Source: Cordylochernes scorpioides (lineage: Eukaryota > Arthropoda > Arachnida > Pseudoscorpiones > Chernetidae). Taken from it: a stretch of 64,000 bases of DNA. The stretch lies in NCBI GenBank assembly GCA_030710605.1, contig CP092863.1, forward strand, positions 117,411,072-117,475,071, given 5' to 3'. Of this stretch, positions 53,866 through 64,000 are shown one piece after another. Both the position numbers and the translations under genes were made by a program. The notes below the pieces were generated by a model. The model saw only the letters and a list, made by a program, of their open reading frames with translations. It made no database searches and was not told the DNA's origin. Positions within the stretch are counted from its first letter, which is position 1. Every line of letters starts with the position of its first letter.

Positions 53866-54290
53866 TGCAAATCAAATTTGAGGCCAGAGTAAGGATTTTC
53901 CCAATCCTCTCTACCATAGGAAGGATGCAGCTCTAGAATATCCTCTCTTGTACATGGGGGCCTCTAGACAGAATGTGTACTATGATTCTCAAATAATCTT
54001 AATCAAAACAGGGGCACACTATGCAAATCAAAATTGAGGCCGGAGTAAGGATTTTCCCAACCTGTCCAATCCTACCATAGGAAGGATGCAGTTCCAGAAT
54101 ATCTTCTGTTGTACATGGGGGCTACTATACAGAATATCTACTGTTGTACATAGGGGCTACTGGACAGAATATGTACTATGATACTCAAATAATCTTAATA
54201 AAAACAGGGACACACTATGCAAATCAAATTTGAGGCCGGAGTAAATATCTTCCCAACCTGTACCGTCTACCATAGGAAGGAAGTGGTCAA
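53866..54290. repeat. Three diverged tandem units of about 140-190 bp
   Basis: CTATGCAAATCAAATTTGAG, CGGAGTAAGGATTTTCCCAA and CCATAGGAAGGATGCAG recur at 53870, 54010 and 54217. The middle unit has an internal duplication of its TACAGAATATCTACTGTTG part. Each unit keeps ATGCAAAT. Confidence 0.85.
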
Positions 54291-55610
54291 TGTATATAGC
54301 CAGCATAACATATTTTAATGACAAATGCGATCTAATAGAATAAATTGAGGAATTCTTGAAGGTATTGGAGAAAACTATCAACAAATGTAAGATTTGTTAT
54401 CGAAAAAAAATAAGAATATTTCAATTTGAAGGTAGGAATTGATAGATAGGGGGTATTTTCCGTTGCAAGGGACTGAAGAAATCCTACAATATATAATTTT
54501 TTAAGCCAAATTGGATAATCCAACGTGAAGTAACAGCAGCTAGCTATTGTCCTCCCTCTTGTTGAGAAACAAATTACGTCTGCGAAAGTTTTCCTCCTCT
54601 CTAATTGGGTTAGGGTTCAATTTTTGGAGAGGGGGGGGGGGGGGGGGGGAAATTAATCGGGTCATCGGTCAAATTTAAAAATTCCTTTTTCGTTTTTCAT
54701 TGAATTTTTACACACAATATGTTGAGAAGGTGGAATTTATATCCTTGAGAACAAATTTTTTTTTTTTGTAATAATTTAATATTATTTTTAACCTTTCGCT
54801 TTTTAAAATGATTGTTGTTTAATTTTCAAGGAATTTTGCTGAGAAAAGAGTGATTTCAAAGACGTTGACCTAACATCACGTTGTTAAATCACTTTGAAAT
54901 GGGAGTATATAATAGAATGGAAACTTCCCTTTTCTGAGAAACTATTCTAGAAATTGGCATGAAAGAACTGAATAATTGATTACAAATAAAAAGGATGGTT
55001 TTAAGCATGTTTTAGCGTTAAAATTTGTAAATATAATTTTTGGCAATATATGTTTCTTATGATATTGTATTAAAATATTATATTCAATTTAATTTTTTTT
55101 GATATATAAATATTTTTTCTAATTTAAAACAAAAAAACAAAAATATTTTTTAAATTATTATTTTGTTCTGTTGTATGTATATAGATTTGTTTTTTTTTCT
55201 TTTGGGTTGGTTAAATGTGTTTTTTTAATAAACTCATTTCCCAAAAATATAATATTATATAGTTTTTTTTGTGTTTAAAATAAAATAAGCATATTTGCTA
55301 ATGATTGATATTTCATTCTTCTTTTTTTTTTTTTTTTTTTGTAAGTAAAATTTGCATTCGACAATCTAAACATTACTTAATAATTAATTACTTTTTTATA
55401 TATATATTCCCTCACCCCGAATATAAGAGATATATATTATTTTATGAATATATTATTAATTTGACATTTATATGTTTTGCTACTCTCTGTGAACTTGCCT
55501 TATTGTCTATCTGGTACTTTATAAGATTTTTGTTACAATAAACAAATTGCAGTGTCATTCTGAGGTTTGTCTATCCTAATTTTCTCTCTACGTGAGAATA
55601 TACGATCAAA
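54291..55610. other. Long AT-rich stretch, no gene seen
   Basis: A run of 19 G lies at 54631-54649, with many T and A runs after 55100. No repeat family or coding motif was recognised. Confidence 0.45.
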
Positions 55611-55817
55611 TACACTCATGAACAAAACTTAAGGAAGTGGAAAGTCTTTGATATCACCGGTCTTTTATTTATTTATTTATTTTTGAAGGAGACAGAGGCT
55701 GTTTACACTTGGTTATTTCGTGTATCTTCAATAAAGGTCAGTTTAATATCTTTCAGAGTTATTGTCTCAATCGCGATATACATGCTGAAAGGTACAACTT
55801 CCTCAAGTCCATGAGTC
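55611..55817 (-). mobile_element. Tc1-like MITE, single copy
   Basis: TACACTCATGAACAAAACTT at the left and ACTTCCTCAAGTCCATGAGT at the right, the latter shortened. Confidence 0.82.
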
Positions 55818-56189
55818 TCTTTAGAAAGCTAAGGCTTTATGTGTATTTTGACCATCGACTAAGGTCAATAAGATTGTGTTCTAACATCTACAATAAAGGA
55901 TTAGACAGGGAGGTAGGATGCAGCGGCGACCTTCAACATCCCACCGTGGACTGCCGCCTACCTGGCACCGTGGGATGAACGTATTACTCCACCCCACCGG
56001 TGTTTACCTCGTTGACACAACTCCGCCGAAGCAGATAGATCTGTGCCGTTCCAGCGAGGATCCATGTAATGGAGGAGTATTGCAACACCGTCATATGGGG
56101 AGCCTTGTAACCCTTCCATCTACTGGATTGTTACTGGAAAACTCCCTAACAGACTTCCTTAATCTTTTTTTTTTACAACAATAACAAAC
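55818..56189. other. GC-richer DNA, probably body of the next retroposon
   Basis: Bases 55910-56150 are GC-rich and lie upstream of a minus-strand tail at 56190. They may belong to a different element; no domain was seen. Confidence 0.3.
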
Positions 56190-56240
56190 TTTATTAAGAC
56201 CTTGTAGTCTTATATAATTTCTTCGAGCAGAATTGTAGAG
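56190..56240 (-). mobile_element. Retroposon 3' tail with stem-loop
   Basis: TAAGAC (56195-56200) pairs with GTCTTA (56207-56212). The sense strand then reads ATAAAGTTTGTTATTGTTGT. Confidence 0.72.
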
Positions 56241-56399
56241 AACATGTAGGAGTAACAGTAATAGTAACAGTATCTTTTTATAAACGTTTATTGTTCTTTT
56301 GACGTTTAAGCGACCCCACTTTCACCCTTAAAAAAATGTAGAAAGCTTATTAGTGAAGTATTGTCTTTTGTTTCGATCTTATTCTCTCTCCAGTACATA

Positions 56400-57286
56400 T
56401 ACACTCGTGTACAACACTTAAGGAAGTTGTACCTTTTACCATGTATATCGGGATTATAACTCTGAAATATATTACAATGACCTTTAATGAAGACACACGA
56501 GATAACCAATATACACTCATGGACAAAACTTGAGGAAGTTATACCTTTTACCATGTATATCGGGATTGAGACAATAACTCTGAAATATATTACAATGACC
56601 TTTAATGAAGACACACGAGATAACCAATATACACTCATGGACAAAACTTGAGGAAGTTATACCTTTTACCATGTATATCGGGATTGAGACAATAACTCTG
56701 AAATATATTACAATGACCTTTAATGAAGACACACGAGATAACCAATATACACTCATGGACAAAACTTGAGGAAGTTATACCTTTTACCATGTATATCGGG
56801 ATTGAGACAATAACTCTGAAATATATTACAATGACCTTTAATGAAGACACACGAGATAACCAATATACACTCATGGACAAAACTTAAGGAAGTTATACCT
56901 TTTAGCATGTTTATCGGGAATGAGACAATAACTCTGAAAGATATTACAGTGACCTTTATTGAAGACATACGAGATAACCAATATACACTCATGGACAAAA
57001 CTTAAGGAAGTTGTACCTTTTACCATGTATATCGGGATTCAGACAATAACTCTGAAAGATAGTACAGTGACCTTTATTGAAGATACACGAGATAACCAAT
57101 ATACACTCATGGGCAAAACTTAAGGAAGTTGTACCTTTTACCATGTATATCGGGTTTCAAACAATAACTATGAAAGATATTACAGTGACTTTATTGAAGA
57201 CACACGAGATAACCAAATGTGAAAAACCTCTGTCTCATAAAAAAAAAAAAAAAACAGACGACCAGCGACATTTGTTCATGAGTGTA
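56400..57286 (+). repeat. Tc1-like MITE array 4, seven units plus right arm
   Basis: Starts are at about 56400, 56512, 56630, 56748, 56866, 56984 and 57101. Three units (56512, 56630, 56748) share the variants CTTGAGGAAGTTATACCTTT and ACAATGACCTTTAATGAAGA. The right arm is shortened (CAGCGACATTTGTTCATGAG). Confidence 0.93.
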
Positions 57287-57959
57287 TACGTAAGGAAAAA
57301 CGTTCAGTGATGCAAAAAACTATAACAGTAGTAGTTGTTAAACTATGTTATTAACTTTTAAGCTTTTTCGGGCCTTGAAGCCTTTATACAGGCGTAGAGA
57401 GAGATAAAATAGAGGTATCCCGGGCTCCAAACCACCAACTACTCGGGCAGTACAGTTACAATGTAGAAGTCTGGGAGAGCAGATTGCTGTGTTGAACCAG
57501 ATAGTTCCAGACTGAGTCAGGAAGTAGAGGCAGGTTGTAGGACTGAAGTCCAATGGAGTATTGCTAACTAACGGTAATAGTCAAAAACGGTAATTTAAAA
57601 TCCTTCTTAGTATTTCTAAGGCCCCTCAATGACTAAACGACAAATAGAGAAATACGCGGTTATCGAACAGAATAAGTGCGGGATACAACAACAAAAATCC
57701 AACACCTACAGTTTGTCTTCCCACTATCTTCAAATCTAAGAGTTACGGGGAAAAGAGGGGATGAAGGGAGCGGAGCACGGCCTCACTATCTTCCCAAGGG
57801 ATCTTTACAACCGGAAATGTGCTCTGTATCGCCCTAGGAAACCTGATGGGATTTGCATAACGATCGGAGAGAAGGAAGAGAGCACGTGGAGCTCTGGCAC
57901 GTTCAGATTTGATCTTGTCGTCGTACATTGGAGGGTGGAGAAATTGGAATATCGGTCTA
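57287..57959. other. Unrecognised DNA with one element end
   Basis: TAGAGGTATCCCGGGCTCCA at 57409, then ACCACCAACTACTCGGGCAG, matches the right end of the 39515-40335 element (TAGAGGTAACCCGGGCTCCT, CGCCAACTACCCG). The rest is unrecognised. Confidence 0.45.
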
Positions 57960-58110
57960 AACCCATAGAACAAGAAAATGGGTTGGCCAATATCATGGAA
58001 ACAATGTTTTGTTTATATTTATCCCGATAGATGGCGCTCTGCTATCTAAAATGATCATTTGGACTCGTCAAGGTAGGGTTATCTATCTAATTTTGGCTGA
58101 TGTCAATATT
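57960..58110. repeat. Ribozyme-family arm fragment
   Basis: AATGGGTTGGCCAATATCAT and TATCCCGATAGATGGCGCTC match the arms of the 53100 and 40815 elements. Confidence 0.6.
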
Positions 58111-58149
58111 ATATCCACTCATAAGATACAAATGTTTCTTTCACACATA

Positions 58150-58470
58150 AAACAAACTTATACTGTCCTTACTGTGATAAAAAAATATTGGGAGGATTGT
58201 GTGGTTCATCAATGGTTGTCCTTATTGTTTGCGAAAGAGCATTGCTCAATGCAAATATTTATATGTAATTCTACTGTCCTGAAAGCTTATGTCCATAGTT
58301 TGCTTGAATACCATTTCTGTGATTCCAACCTTTCAGTGTAGCATATATAAGCAGAATTGTCCAATACAGCATTAGACTCTGAGAAGCGGTCTGGTAGATT
58401 AAATTGGCGAAACTGCTGGGAGGGTTAACCACTGATGAGCCAAGTCATCCCAATATGCGAAGTAAGGAGA
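58150..58470. mobile_element. Foldback element copy
   Basis: TACTGTCCTTACTGTGATAA and GGAGGATTGTGTGGTTCATC at the left. At 58396 are TTGGCGAAACTGCTGGGAGG and then GTTAACCACTGATGAGCCAA. It belongs to the family of 5888, 8719 and 9605. Confidence 0.6.
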
Positions 58471-58494
58471 GTAGAAGTTTGTTTTATGTATAAA

Positions 58495-58590
58495 AGTAAA
58501 AAAGGTGCACAATGCGGGATTCGATACCGGGTCGTAGCTGTAGAAACTTGATGATTTCTACCATTTCACCACCAACTTAGATAAATAGTA
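58495..58590 (-). mobile_element. SINE head (tRNA-like part only)
   Basis: On the minus strand it has an A-box-like TGGTGAAATGG and a B-box-like GGTATCGAATCC followed by CGCATTGTGCACC. The 3' body is missing. Confidence 0.65.
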
Positions 58591-58862
58591 ATCCTTGTAT
58601 ACTATTCTGGATATTGAGGCTAAATTAAGGGAAGACACGAAAGATGAAATATGCGAAATAAACTCTGAGAAAAGAATCACAAAACATTAATGAGACTAGA
58701 ATGAAACACTATAAAGGAATGGCAATACATCCAGATGGCACAAGAACCTACAGGACAATTGTCCTGGTGTGGAACTAACACCTACCCACATATTCTCATG
58801 CCCAGCAATGGTTGCAGAAAATTGACATGGACCCAGAGCAGCAGCTTTACACACCCAAGATA

Positions 58863-61143
58863 CAGTGGACCCTCGGTTTGCGAGCATAATCCGTTCCAGA
58901 GCCATGCTCGTACTCCTAAACGCTCGTAGTGCGAAACTAATTTCTTATTTTTAATAATTGAAACTCGGGCAATTCTTCCATGAATTTTAGTTTAATTAGA
59001 GTCGGTAAACACTTCGTGATAAGTATAAGAGAAGCTTGTACTCCATTCAATATTTGAAATCATAGCTATCATATTTTTAATGAAAGATTCGAAAGAAAAA
59101 TTTTACACGTGATAGTTACTGAATTTCAAACCTAGTGATAAGTAAATAAAAAGATAATGCATAAATAAATGTATAAAAAAAGATAAAATAAACAAAAATA
59201 AAAGATAATGTTGGGATGGCTGATGCAATTGCGTTAAAAAACCACTATTGCTGTTCACCAGACAACCCCTTAAAATCATATGCATGGACGATGTGAGGCC
59301 ACAATTTTGTCCAAGCAGAAACGAGAGTTCTCTGGGAGACTCCATTCCATGCTTTATCAATGATCTTAAGGCAGTGGACAATGTTGAAATGATTCTGCCA
59401 AAACTCTCGGAGAGTAAGGTTTGTTTCTTCCGTTAATTCGAAGCATCTCTGAAAAAGTTCTTTGATATATATTTTCTTAAAGTTGGAAATGACCTGCTGA
59501 TCCATAGGCTGCAGTAGTGGGGTGGTGTTAGGAGGGAGGAACCTGACCTCAATAAACTTGAATTCATCCAGTAAGTGATCCTTAAGGCTTGGTGGATGAG
59601 CAGGAGCATTGTCCATAACCAGCAACGCTCTGAGTGGCAGTTTTTTTTCCGAAAGGTATTTCTTCACTGCAGGACCGAATGCTTCGTTCATCCACTCAAC
59701 AAACAACAAACGAGTGACCCAAGCCTTAGTATTCGACTTCCACAAAACGTTCAATTGGCTCTTTTGCACTTTGTGTTTCTTGAAAGCCCGTGGATTCTCA
59801 GAATGATACACGAGCAGTGGCTTTACTTTCAAATCTCCACTTGCATTAGCACACAGCAAGAGGGTGAGACGGTCTTTCATGGGCTTGTGACCGGGCATTG
59901 TATTCGCTTCGGCTGTAATGTAGGTTCTCTTCGGCATCTTTTTCCAAAAAAGTCCTGTTTCATCACAGTTAAAAACTCGCTGTGGGAGGTAACACTCGGT
60001 AACAACGAGCTTCTCGAACTCGGCAGTGATTGTCTCAGCTGCTTTAGCATCCGAACTTGCACCCTCTCCATGCCTCGTGACACTATGGATGCCACTTCTC
60101 TTAAAGTTTTCGAACCACCCCTTGCTGGCTTTGAAGTCTGCATGTACTTCGTTCTCTATTGATGTACATGGTATTTTACTCCCGAGTTCGGCGTACAAGG
60201 CCTTTGCCTTTTCACATATTAAATTCTGGGTTATGGTATCACCTGCTAATTGCTTCTCGTTTATCCATACAAGAATCAATTTTTCAACCTCTTCTAGAAG
60301 ACGTGGACGCTGTTTTGATAGTCTTGTGACTCCTTTTGCTGCATCTAACTCCCTTAATTCCTTTTTCTTCTTCAATATTGTGCAAATCGTTGATGTCGAC
60401 TTCTTATAAAATCTCGCTATTTCTGTCATCCGCATGCCACGTTCGTGCTTTTCAATCATTTCCCTCTTTGCCTCCATTGTGATAATATCCTTCTTCTTAC
60501 CCAATTCTCTTTCAACATATTTCTTCACGGGGCCCATTTTGCAGTGGTTATAGGATTTTTATAGCAAGAGAGGTAGAAATTGTCACCAATTTTTGAAAAT
60601 ACATATATAATCTAAAAAATAAATAAGAAATTTAAAAAAGCTATTCCTTTATCATTGAGAGATAATTTTATCGTTGAATTAAAATTAGTCAAAATGATAT
60701 ACAGAGTATTTTAAGATTAAAGAAAACGTTTTAACTTTAATAGCAACTTTTTAAATTTTAATAGCAACTTCTTAAATTTTAATAACACCTTCGAGCCTTT
60801 GTTTACAAATGGAAAAAGTTATCTTAAAAATTAAAAAAGTTTTCTTTAATTTTAAAATACTATATACATGTATATATATATATATGTCGATTTGAATATA
60901 TTCATTATAGTATGTATTAAATATATATACTGTACTTATATTATAATGATTAATAACAATCCATATATAAAATAATATTTAATATAAAAATATGCCCTCA
61001 TCCCGCCGCTAAAGGTGGAAATGGAGAAGAGGGGCAACCATCACGAGTTGCTCGTAATGCGAAATTTCACTCGTAATCCGAGGCAAAATTTTTCAAAAAA
61101 TTGTGCTCGTACTCCAAGGTGCTCGTAAACCGAGGGTCCACTG
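58863..61143 (-). mobile_element. Tigger element (2,281 bp), TA target duplication
   Basis: Terminal inverted repeats are CAGTGGACCCTCGGTTTGCG and the inverse GTAAACCGAGGGTCCACTG, flanked by TA at 58861-58862 and 61144-61145. Subterminal GCTCGTACTCC motifs recur at both ends. It carries one transposase on the minus strand. Confidence 0.95.
59245..60537 (-). CDS. Tigger/pogo transposase, uninterrupted
   Basis: This 430-residue protein would bind the element ends and cut and join DNA in the nucleus. Residues about 15-60 form the psq-type helix-turn-helix (MTEIARFYKKSTSTICTIL). Residues 75-150 are the CENP-B-type DNA-binding domain, closing with KGWFENFKRSGI. The DDE domain has Asp192 (FNCDETGLFW), Asp309 (LLVMDNAPAHP) and Asp346 (TTPLLQPMDQQV), with 36 residues between the last two. 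It ends HAYDFKGLSGEQQ, shorter than many Tigger proteins, so the C-terminal tail may be trimmed. The start ATG lies just inside the right end. No stop or frameshift is present, so a recent or selected copy is possible. Confidence 0.93.
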   Translation of the reverse strand: MGPVKKYVERELGKKKDIITMEAKREMIEKHERGMRMTEIARFYKKSTSTICTILKKKKELRELDAAKGVTRLSKQRPRLLEEVEKLILVWINEKQLAGDTITQNLICEKAKALYAELGSKIPCTSIENEVHADFKASKGWFENFKRSGIHSVTRHGEGASSDAKAAETITAEFEKLVVTECYLPQRVFNCDETGLFWKKMPKRTYITAEANTMPGHKPMKDRLTLLLCANASGDLKVKPLLVYHSENPRAFKKHKVQKSQLNVLWKSNTKAWVTRLLFVEWMNEAFGPAVKKYLSEKKLPLRALLVMDNAPAHPPSLKDHLLDEFKFIEVRFLPPNTTPLLQPMDQQVISNFKKIYIKELFQRCFELTEETNLTLREFWQNHFNIVHCLKIIDKAWNGVSQRTLVSAWTKLWPHIVHAYDFKGLSGEQQ

Positions 61144-62040
61144 TAGTTGAAATTGCTGCGATAGAGATGTATGGAGACATCTGAGGCTCTTCATTGGACA
61201 CAACAACAACAACAATACAGTATACACACCCAAGATAGTGGACATTTCTGTGATAGAGATGTATGGAGACATCTGAGGCTCTTCATTGGACACAACAACA
61301 ACAACAATACAGTATACACACCCAAGATAGTGGACATTTCTGTGATAGAGATGTATGGAGACATCTGAGGCTCTACATTGGACACGACAACAACAACAAT
61401 ACAGTATACACACCCAAGATAGTGGACATTTCTGTGATAGAGATGAATGGAGACATCTGAGGCTCTACATTGGACACGACAACAACAACAATACAGTATA
61501 CACACCCAAGATAGAGAACATTTCTGTGATAGAGATGTATGGAGACATCTGAGGCTCTACATTGGACACGACAACAACAACAATACAGTATACACACCCA
61601 AGATAGTGGACATTTCTGTAATAGAGATGTATGGAGACATCTGAGGCTCTTCATTGGACACAACAACAACAACAATACAGTATACACACCCAAGATAGTG
61701 GACATTTCTGTGATAGAGATGTATGGAGACATCTGAGGCTCTACATTGGACACGACAACAACAACAATACAGTATACACACCCAAGATAGTGGACATTTC
61801 TGTGATAGAGATGTATGGAGACATCTGAGGCTCTACATTGGACACGACAACAACAACAATACAGTATACACACCCAAGATAGAGAACATTTCTGTGATAG
61901 AGATGTATGGAGACATCTGAGGCTCGACATTGGACACGACAACAACAACAATACAGTATACACACCCAAGATAGTGGACATTTCTGTAATAGAGATGTAT
62001 GGAGACATCTGAGGCTCTACATTGGACACGACAACAACAA

Positions 62041-62424
62041 GGGAAGACCACAGGAGAACGACTCAACAACAAGGCAGCGGTGGGTGATTCATTGTTAGAA
62101 GGAGAGCTCCCCAATTTCACGGACGTTGCCTGGAGGCTTCCTGATTCCTATCCCGGTGAACTGGCTCGGCAACCCTGCATGCCGTTAGGATGGAATCTTT
62201 TAATTAGCCCGGCAACATTGCCTGCTGATCTCCTTTTCTTGTTTAGGGCGCACGCCAAGCTGATACATACTTCTTATGATTTTTTAGGTTTATCATTTTT
62301 ATTTTTAAATTCATTATAACATACTGTACCTATTTCCGTAGAGGCCAATGACATTATAGAATCCATTTCACCCTTTTCTCAGCAATCCTCTTCACTTCTT
62401 CCTAACTTTTCCAGACCATTCTTC
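62041..62424. other. Unrecognised DNA
   Basis: A frame to 62319 runs out of the array and has no domain. Confidence 0.35.
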
Positions 62425-62746
62425 TACACTCATGGATAAACTTAAGGAAGTTGAAACTCTTTGATGTCGCCGGTCTGTTTTTTTTTTTTTTTTTTTAAGG
62501 AGACAGAGGCTGTTCACACTTGGTTATCTGGTGTGTCTTCAATAAAGGTCACTGTAATAATTTCAGAGTCATTGTCTCAATCCCGATATACATGCTGAAA
62601 GGTACAACTTCCTTAAGTTTTGTCCATGAGTGTATATTGGTTATCTCGTGTGTCTTCAATAAAGATCACTGTAATAACTTTCAGAGTTATAATCCCGATA
62701 TACAAGGTAAAAAATACAACTTCCTTAAGTTTTGTCCATGAGTATA
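62425..62746 (-). repeat. Tc1-like MITE, two long-arm units
   Basis: TACACTCATGGATAAACTTA, T-run near 62478, then two long arms separated by GTCCATGAGTGTATATTGGT. It ends GTCCATGAGTATA. Confidence 0.87.
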
Positions 62747-63231
62747 GATAATCTAAACAATCCTTTCTTTGGTCTACCCACCTCTTCCTTCATTCTTCAA
62801 GTAGCCTACTCCTAGTTTTGAAGCAATTTTCAAATTTAATAAACGATAATAACGAAGAAACTATGCGTTTTTAAAAAAAATGGCATCACAGTAATTATGA
62901 ATAGAAATGACAATGCCAATGCAAATCTAAAATCAGATTCAATTGAACCTTTTTATTATATTTTAGACATGTTTCTATCTGAAAAAAATATAGTTGGCAT
63001 AACAAAATAGTTTCAAGAGAAAAGTTATTCATCCTAGGACAGTATGGGCGGCTTTTTAGCAAAAAAAAAAAAAAAACAGGGGGGATTTCGATAGGTCCCT
63101 CGGGTTAAACAAACAAATTGTTAATCTCTCCAGAATATTAGTGAACAGTCTACACTACACTGACATAGAGGTTAACACCTCTTAATTATTCAAGAAACTG
63201 TTTTGTAATAAAAAAAACAACAACATTTAGT
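62747..63231. other. AT-rich spacer
   Basis: An A-run lies at 63061-63076. No gene was seen. Confidence 0.4.
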
Positions 63232-63300
63232 TGATACTTATTCCGATAGATGGCGGTTAGCAATCATTAACAATCAGTTGAATGATCAGATAATTTCTTT
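63232..63300. repeat. Ribozyme-family arm fragment
   Basis: TAGTTGATACTTATTCCGAT then AGATGGCGGTTAGCAATCAT; matches the right arm of 40815-41185. Confidence 0.6.
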
Positions 63301-63586
63301 TCAATATGTTATAATAGAAGTTGAGTGTAGAAACTGCTAGTGTGCGTGGAGCACGCTGATTGGTTGAAAGATCGGTGCTGGGGCAAAGAGGGCAGCTGGC
63401 AGAGTCAACACTCTAGAGGCTGGCTGTAAGAAGTTCTTTAAGAACTCTCCCAGGAACCGAGTGTGCGGGGAAACACCTTGAGATTGTTGACTTGAGGTCA
63501 CCTTGGAATGTCTGTCAGTGAGAATGGCCGACAAACAAACGGAAGAATTTCTTCTAAAATATAATCATTACCCGGAGAAAAATTGC

Positions 63587-63925
63587 AATGTGTCCAATGA
63601 AGAGCCTCAGATAACTCCGTACATCTCTATCACAGAAATGTTCTCTATCTTGGGTGTGTATACTGTATTGTTGTTGTTGTCGTGTCCAATGAAGAGCCTC
63701 AGATGTCTCCATGCATCTCTATCACAGCAATGTCCTATATCTTGGGTGTATATACTGTATTGTTGTTGTTGTTGTGTCCAAAGAAGAGCCTCAGATGTCT
63801 CCGTACATCTCTATCACAGAAATGTTCTCTATCTTGGGTGTGTATACTGTATTGTTGTTGTTGTCGTGTCCAATGAAGAGCCTCAGATATCTCCATACAT
63901 CTCTATCACAGCAATGTTCATTAAG
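63587..63925 (-). repeat. 92-bp family, about 3.7 units
   Basis: GTGTCCAATGAAGAGCCTCA and ATGTTCTCTATCTTGGGTGT recur at 92 bp. The array ends inside a unit at 63920. Confidence 0.93.
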
Positions 63926-64000
63926 GTCGTATAATGTCGTTATAACATAATAATTGTTATTATATTTAGTCTCCATCAAGCCTACTTTTGGTGGCACTAT

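Larger units (their letters stand above)
58785..62040 (+). repeat. 92-bp family array, about 10 units, split by a Tigger element
   Basis: The left flank GACATGGACCCAGAGCAGCA, then CACACCCAAGA, ends at 58860. After the Tigger insertion the unit resumes at 61144 with TAGTTGAAATTGCTGCGATA. Units run at 92 bp to the (ACAACA) end at 62040. They contain CATTTCTGTGATAGAGATGT, ATGGAGACATCTGAGGCTCT and AATACAGTATACACACCCAA. Confidence 0.93.

Noticed and set aside
54631..54649. Run of 19 G as a G-quadruplex element
   Set aside because: It could fold, but a single homopolymer next to AT-rich DNA is better explained by slippage or assembly error.

Overview
This is an AT-rich window of eukaryotic, almost certainly animal, nuclear DNA. 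No host protein-coding gene could be supported: no spliced gene, no rRNA and no functional tRNA. Nearly every recognisable stretch is a transposable element, a fossil of one, or a tandem array. The mix (mariner and Tigger DNA transposons, non-LTR retrotransposons, a tRNA-derived SINE, and Penelope-like or retrozyme-like sequences carrying hammerhead ribozymes) suggests an invertebrate such as an arthropod or mollusc. The species cannot be fixed from sequence alone.

Layout. 1-1717: mariner-like transposase fossil and a terminal repeat. 2130-5060: about 31 copies of a 92-bp minisatellite. 5105-9885: nested foldback elements, including a complete 506-bp insertion with 13-bp target duplications that carries a hammerhead ribozyme. 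10126-12330: a 25/28-bp minisatellite. 12956-16574: a non-LTR retrotransposon on the minus strand (ORF1 tail, broken ORF2, 3' tail). 16575-20805: low-complexity DNA plus 83-bp and 42-bp arrays. 20968-22295: a complete but dead mariner with TA target duplication. 22536-31735: short retroposon tails, a SINE, and arrays of a Tc1-like MITE. 32238-36460: LTR-like copy, short Tigger derivative, MITE arrays, second ribozyme. 37327-37875: endonuclease-domain fossil. 38452-46842: MITEs, a SINE cluster, long repeat elements, third ribozyme. 47368-48830: an array of about 17 units derived from the 5' two thirds of U6 snRNA, joined to a retroposon tail. 49240-58590: retroposon tails, second LTR-like copy, decayed fourth ribozyme, MITE array. 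58863-61143: a Tigger element with an uninterrupted 430-residue transposase, inserted in a 92-bp array. 61144-63925: more 92-bp repeats.

How the parts relate. Three processes recur. First, elements expand internally by tandem duplication (92-bp family, Tc1-like MITE, U6-derived units, 133-bp family). Second, elements nest in one another with target duplications still readable (Tigger in the minisatellite, ribozyme element in a foldback element, retroposons in a SINE and in the 133-bp array). Third, RNA structure is conserved in non-coding repeats: four hammerhead motifs in two families, and a 3' stem-loop shared by seven retroposon tails. Both show compensatory base changes. The only plausibly intact protein gene is the Tigger transposase at 59245-60537.
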